Positions 60,227 through 64,000 of a stretch of DNA of 64,000 bases are shown one piece after another. This stretch comes from an uncultured Porphyromonadaceae bacterium (GTDB taxonomy: Bacteria; Bacteroidota; Bacteroidia; Bacteroidales; Muribaculaceae). Made by a program: the position numbers and the translations under genes. Under the pieces are notes generated by a model. It did not search any database. It was given only the letters and a program-made list of their open reading frames with translations, and was not told the origin of the DNA. Each line of letters starts with the position of its first letter. The first letter of the stretch is position 1. The stretch is taken from contig CAMWMK010000001.1 of NCBI GenBank assembly GCA_947175295.1, positions 1 to 64,000 of the forward strand, written 5' to 3'.

Positions 60227-61261
60227 ATGAAACGTAAATTTATATTTCCCGCATCCCTTGCCGCACTGGCTTTGCTTTCAGGTTGCCATAACGGAGACAA
60301 CGAATTCTCCGATTTCGACTATCAGACAGTGTATTTTGCCAATCAGTACGGCATGCGCACCATAGAACTCGGTACTGACGAAAACGTTGACCTTACTTCC
60401 GACAACAATCATGAGGTAAGCATTGTCGCAGCCTGGGGTGGAGGCTACAGCAACAAGAAGAACGTGCTCATCGACTACGTGGTGGATCCTTCGATTGTTG
60501 ATGGATTCTACTTCAAGGATTCCGACCAGCTCGTTGAGGTGATGCCTTCCGACTACTATACTATCGACGCGAATCAGATCCGTATACCTTCAGGACAGAT
60601 CAATGGCGGAGTGAAGGTGCGTCTGACAGACAAGTTCTTCGCCGACAGAAAGGCAGTGGGCAACTGCTATGTGATTCCGGTGCGCATGACGGATGTATCC
60701 GGAGCCGACAGGATTCTTACCGGCACTGCAACAGAGGAAAATCCGGTGCTTACAAATGATGCTCATTGGTCGGTACAACCCAAGAATTTCATGCTTTTCG
60801 GAGTCAAGTTTGTCAATCCATGGCATGGCCAGTATCTCCGCAGAGGCGTAGATGACGCCTCTGTTGAAGGACAGGCATCCAGGATTGTCCGCCACAGCCG
60901 GTATGTTGAGAACGACGAGGTCGTGGACCTATCTACTTCCGCCTACAAGGAAGATGTGTTGCCTGTGACTGTAAAGGATGCTCAGGGTGCCGGACATACA
61001 GTGGATGTGGTGCTATCGTTTGCTGATGACAATTCCTGTACGCTTTCTTCCGGTACGGAGGGCGTAATGGTCTCCGGCTCCGGTAAGTTTGTGGCCAAAG
61101 GGGAGAAGCAGAGCCTCGGAGGCAAAGACCGCGATGCCATCTATCTGGACTATATCATGGATCTGCCAGGCCTAAATATGAAGCTTGGGTCGAAAGACAC
61201 TCTCGTGCTCCGTACCCGGAATGTCTACGGCGCCCAGGCGTTCAGCATTGAAAGAAAATAA
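60227..61261 (+). CDS. XusE-like surface lipoprotein, second xus locus
   Basis: 344-aa lipoprotein (LLSGCHNGDNEFSDFD, acidic after the cysteine). The DUF1735-like N-terminal domain contains YFANQYGMRTIELG and CYVIPVRM; the second domain begins after FVNPWHGQYLRRG. Paralogous to 28776 at every landmark. No catalytic motif; a surface glycan-binding role is inferred from its fixed place before a GH10-type gene. Confidence 0.82.
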   Translation: MKRKFIFPASLAALALLSGCHNGDNEFSDFDYQTVYFANQYGMRTIELGTDENVDLTSDNNHEVSIVAAWGGGYSNKKNVLIDYVVDPSIVDGFYFKDSDQLVEVMPSDYYTIDANQIRIPSGQINGGVKVRLTDKFFADRKAVGNCYVIPVRMTDVSGADRILTGTATEENPVLTNDAHWSVQPKNFMLFGVKFVNPWHGQYLRRGVDDASVEGQASRIVRHSRYVENDEVVDLSTSAYKEDVLPVTVKDAQGAGHTVDVVLSFADDNSCTLSSGTEGVMVSGSGKFVAKGEKQSLGGKDRDAIYLDYIMDLPGLNMKLGSKDTLVLRTRNVYGAQAFSIERK

Positions 61262-61280
61262 CCCTCAATAAATTGTAATT

Positions 61281-62921
61281 ATGAAAAAGTTGTTTATCTA
61301 CGCTCTGCCCGCACTTTCCTTGGCAATGGCTTCCTGTGCCGACGGCTATGAGGGTGATTTCAAGATGGACAAGCCGGAGAGTGTGGCTCTCGACGAGCGG
61401 ATTGCTTCCTATGCTGTGCTTCCGGAATATGCATCAAAAGCCGGTGTCTCACTTGGTGTGGCGGTAGATCCTTCTGACTTTGCGGCTCAAGGACTGGCCT
61501 ACAGTATCGTAAAGACAAATTTCAGCGAGGTGGAAAGCGCTGTAAGCATCACTCCGTCCGCTTTGATGACAGAAGAGGGTGCCTATGACTTCACTCCTCT
61601 TTCGGCTCTTGTCGAGACTGCCGGCAAAGCTGGAGTCAGAGTTTTCGGACCCGCTCTCTGTTCTGATGTCAACATATCGGCCTCTTATCTTAATTCTCTG
61701 CTTGCCGATGTAGTGATTCCTTATCAGCCATGGAACGAGGAGATATTGGTATATGATTTTGAGGATGACGCGGTAGGCACTCCCTATGCCTCGCAGAAGA
61801 AAGCCGCCGGAAGCGTAAATGTCGCTGTGATGGACGATCCTCTCAGCCAGCAGGGAAAGGTGCTTGGTGGCACCAAGTTGACTATGGATGTGCCACTCGT
61901 AGAAGTAACGCTTCCCGAGGGGTCGACCCTTGCCGATGTCTCGAGAGTGACTTTGAAATGCCTATTGCTTGAAGGCACTCCTACGTCCGCAAGGATTCAG
62001 GTAGAGGCTTCCGGTCTCAACGATAAGGCCAATCCTTATCTGAGCAAAGGCAGATGGGAGGAGTATATCTTTGATCTCTCAAACATTAAATTCAAGGAGG
62101 CCGAACTTAAGGTCAATAAATTCAAGCTTGCCGTTGGTGCTTATGGGTCAGGTATTAGCTGCTGCATCGACGACATCACGATACGTCTTGAGCATCCCAT
62201 CGGTGATGACACTGTAATCGTTAAGACTCCTGAGGAAAAGACCGGAATCATCCATGGTGAGCTCTATAGGTGGATCGATGGTATTACCGACATCTGTGCC
62301 GGTTCCGTAAAGGATTACGTCATCAAGGATCAGCCTCTCGAATCAGGAAATGCCGGGTTCCTGTGGAGTGATTATCTTGGTACTGAATATCTTGCAGATG
62401 TGCAGAAGGCAGTTGTTGCCAAAGTTGGAAGTGATGCTGTATTCTATGTCGGCCAGAACATTGCCGTCAGCGATGCAGTTGCGGCGGATGTGGACGCACT
62501 CAAGGCTGAGATTCAGACTCTCGAACGTCAGGGTGTGAAAGTAGATGGTGTCAGTATCGTACTCAATGCCTCATACTACCTTGACGCGTCGTCTCAGACA
62601 GCGGCGGAAGCCGGCACTGTGGCTTTAATCAGCAGCCTTGCATCGCTTGGCAAGCCGGTAAGGCTATCATCTCTTAAGATCAATGTGATTAATGAGAACG
62701 GCATGCAGGCCAACCCTGTCAATCTATCGGTAGAGCAGCGCAAGGGGATAGGGGAGTACTATGGCTTGATGATAAGCACATTCCTTTCCGCGCTTGGCGA
62801 CGACGCTAAAGGCATATCTTTCTCATCCGTGCTTAACACCCCAACGGACACGGCCCCTTGGCAGCAGAACGGCAACCGCTCCTTCGTCTACGAAGGTATA
62901 GTGAAAGGCCTATCCAAATGA
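61281..62921 (+). CDS. GH10-derived surface lipoprotein lacking catalytic residues (pseudoenzyme)
   Basis: 546-aa intact frame. Lipoprotein signal MKKLFIYALPALSLAM with SCADGYEGDF, surface-type. By position and sequence it is the counterpart of the surface GH10 at 29855: YLNSLLAD, GELYRWIDGI, GVKVDGVSI, and VEQRKGIGEYYGLMIS align with YGHTLLWHSQ-flanking, GRWIKGM, VTRIDGIGS and LEQHKAMGEYYRFII. Every active-site block is changed: LWHSQ to CSDVN, WDLMNEGL to YVIKDQPL (acid/base Glu to Gln351), QMHIS to VLNAS, ITELDMG to LSSLKIN (nucleophile Glu to Ser464), CHWCQT to SFSSVL. One beta-sandwich module (about 153-310) is inserted instead of two. It cannot be a normal xylanase; a glycan-binding role is inferred. 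Confidence 0.85.
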   Translation: MKKLFIYALPALSLAMASCADGYEGDFKMDKPESVALDERIASYAVLPEYASKAGVSLGVAVDPSDFAAQGLAYSIVKTNFSEVESAVSITPSALMTEEGAYDFTPLSALVETAGKAGVRVFGPALCSDVNISASYLNSLLADVVIPYQPWNEEILVYDFEDDAVGTPYASQKKAAGSVNVAVMDDPLSQQGKVLGGTKLTMDVPLVEVTLPEGSTLADVSRVTLKCLLLEGTPTSARIQVEASGLNDKANPYLSKGRWEEYIFDLSNIKFKEAELKVNKFKLAVGAYGSGISCCIDDITIRLEHPIGDDTVIVKTPEEKTGIIHGELYRWIDGITDICAGSVKDYVIKDQPLESGNAGFLWSDYLGTEYLADVQKAVVAKVGSDAVFYVGQNIAVSDAVAADVDALKAEIQTLERQGVKVDGVSIVLNASYYLDASSQTAAEAGTVALISSLASLGKPVRLSSLKINVINENGMQANPVNLSVEQRKGIGEYYGLMISTFLSALGDDAKGISFSSVLNTPTDTAPWQQNGNRSFVYEGIVKGLSK

Positions 62922-63011
62922 TTCTGTCGACTCTCTGCATTGTTTCCTCGACCTCCATCCTTGAAACAACTCTATAACAATACTATTTATTAACCTTAAA
63001 AAATTTTTCTT

Positions 63012-64000
63012 ATGGAATTTCATTATCTGAAATCCTTGTCAGCGGTTGCGCTGGCCGGCATTTTTGCAGTCAATGCATATGCCGAGACTCTCTCCGAAGA
63101 GTTTATCGTAGATTTCACTCAGAAGGAAGCTGGCTTCAAGCTTAACTCTTTCTGGGGCGGTCCTAACGACAACATGCAGGTAGTGGCTACCGATGAAGGC
63201 AATCTTCTGCTGATCAATGGTGTGACTATCGGTGAGGATGGAACTCCGGCAGTCAATGACGCAGGGTATCCATCTTGGAGCACAATGGCTCGCTATGAAG
63301 GTCTGACTCTTCCTTCGGGATTCAACTTCTCCAACGTGCTTCTGATTGAGGTGGAATACAAACCTACACAGCCCGACAATGTGCCTTTCGCGATTCAGCT
63401 CAGAAATGCCACCAATCCCCTCTATTATGCGGAGGAAGTGGCCGTAGATGAGTGGAATACACTGGCTTTCGACCCGTCTGAAATGACCGTGGGAGACGAT
63501 AATGCCCCTTACTCAGGCAATCTGTCGAGCTTCGATTTCTGTATGGGTGCCAACGGATCTTCCAACTACTACATCAAGCAGGTGACTTTCTATCTCGAGA
63601 AGGAAGTGACACAGCGTGAGAAAGACGAAGCGGCCCTTGACAAGTCTACTGCTAAGTGTGTTGAGTTTGATTTCGATGGTTATGAAGTGTCGGGTGAAGT
63701 CGATGGTGCTTTCTCTTCCCCCTATCTCGGCTCTAACGGCGGCGGTATCAACCGTCCTGATATGATTATAGACAAGGGGCCGGATGGCTACGACAACAAC
63801 TGCGCCCACATCATATATCAGGGCTGGACCCAGATCTTCATCACCGAGGCTGTTGTGGTTCCCGAAGGATACACATTCGACGATCTCCGTCTGGTGGAAT
63901 ATGATATCTATGAGACGGATATTCCCGGTGTAGACTATACCAAACCTGATGAGCAGGCTTCCGGCAGAAACGGCGCTCCCATCCTGAAGATGAAGGAATC
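63012..64000 (+). CDS. Secreted beta-sandwich protein, 3' end outside the window
   Basis: The open frame from ATG 63012 has no stop before the window ends (329 codons visible). Signal peptide MEFHYLKSLSAVALAGIFAV, cleavage near AYAE, no lipobox. Two beta-rich regions: about 25-195 (SFWGGPNDNMQVVATDEGN, ending YIKQVTFYLEKE) and about 215 onward (CVEFDFDGYEV, YLGSNGGGINRPD). The first has the look of a carbohydrate-binding sandwich. It takes the place that the free-standing CBM protein has in the first xus locus, so a glycan-binding accessory role is likely. A catalytic domain beyond the edge cannot be excluded. Confidence 0.7.
   Translation, partial: MEFHYLKSLSAVALAGIFAVNAYAETLSEEFIVDFTQKEAGFKLNSFWGGPNDNMQVVATDEGNLLLINGVTIGEDGTPAVNDAGYPSWSTMARYEGLTLPSGFNFSNVLLIEVEYKPTQPDNVPFAIQLRNATNPLYYAEEVAVDEWNTLAFDPSEMTVGDDNAPYSGNLSSFDFCMGANGSSNYYIKQVTFYLEKEVTQREKDEAALDKSTAKCVEFDFDGYEVSGEVDGAFSSPYLGSNGGGINRPDMIIDKGPDGYDNNCAHIIYQGWTQIFITEAVVVPEGYTFDDLRLVEYDIYETDIPGVDYTKPDEQASGRNGAPILKMKE

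Overview
The window comes from a member of the Bacteroidales, most likely a gut Muribaculaceae-type organism (family placement is inference). Supporting signs are SusC/SusD pairs, hybrid two-component systems (HTCS), Bacteroidetes -7 promoter boxes (TAnnTTTG) and SusD-like lipoproteins whose lipid-attached cysteine is followed by acidic residues. Nearly every gene concerns plant cell-wall polysaccharides, chiefly decorated xylan. No tRNA, rRNA, CRISPR array, transposase or phage gene was seen.

Layout. (1) 1-9755: a small side-chain module. It holds a SusC-like transporter with in-frame stops (minus strand), a divergent HTCS (2084-6184), a GH43_24-like hydrolase and a GH105-DUF2264 (GH154) fusion. 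The enzyme set recalls arabinogalactan or glucuronate side-chain removal rather than xylan backbone cleavage. (2) 9821-16642: a GH115 alpha-glucuronidase (minus) divergent from a second HTCS, with a convergent terminator at 9773-9805. (3) 17195-43811: the main xylan locus. A GH43 is followed by the xusABCDE-xyn10C-type core (SusC, SusD, SusC, SusD, XusE, GH10 with inserted carbohydrate-binding modules), a free-standing carbohydrate-binding protein, a CE1 feruloyl esterase, a CE6 acetyl-xylan esterase, a GH97, a GPH-family symporter, a second GH10, a GH43 without signal peptide and a GH31. (4) 43812-50024: a repeat-rich spacer, a GH43 and a third HTCS, both on the minus strand. (5) 50558-64000: a second xus-type core (SusC, SusD, SusC, SusD, XusE). 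Its sixth gene is a GH10 homologue that has lost both catalytic glutamates. A secreted beta-sandwich protein follows and runs off the window.

Working model. Surface lipoproteins and the large GH10 bind and cut xylan, and the SusC/D complexes import oligosaccharides. Periplasmic GH115, GH43, GH10, GH97, GH31, CE1 and CE6 remove glucuronate, arabinose, galactose, ferulate and acetate, and the GPH symporter carries short products inward. The GH43 at 40321 probably finishes them in the cytoplasm. The HTCS sense oligosaccharides in the periplasm and activate the operons. A shared TTACGGATT element lies exactly 98 bp upstream of the -7 box of both xus loci, which suggests coupled regulation.

The most unusual features are the catalytically dead GH10 in a second, enzyme-free xus locus; the GH105-GH154 fusion; palindromic DNA inside an HTCS gene; paired palindrome arrays before two genes of the xylan operon; and a 199-bp element with terminal inverted repeats.
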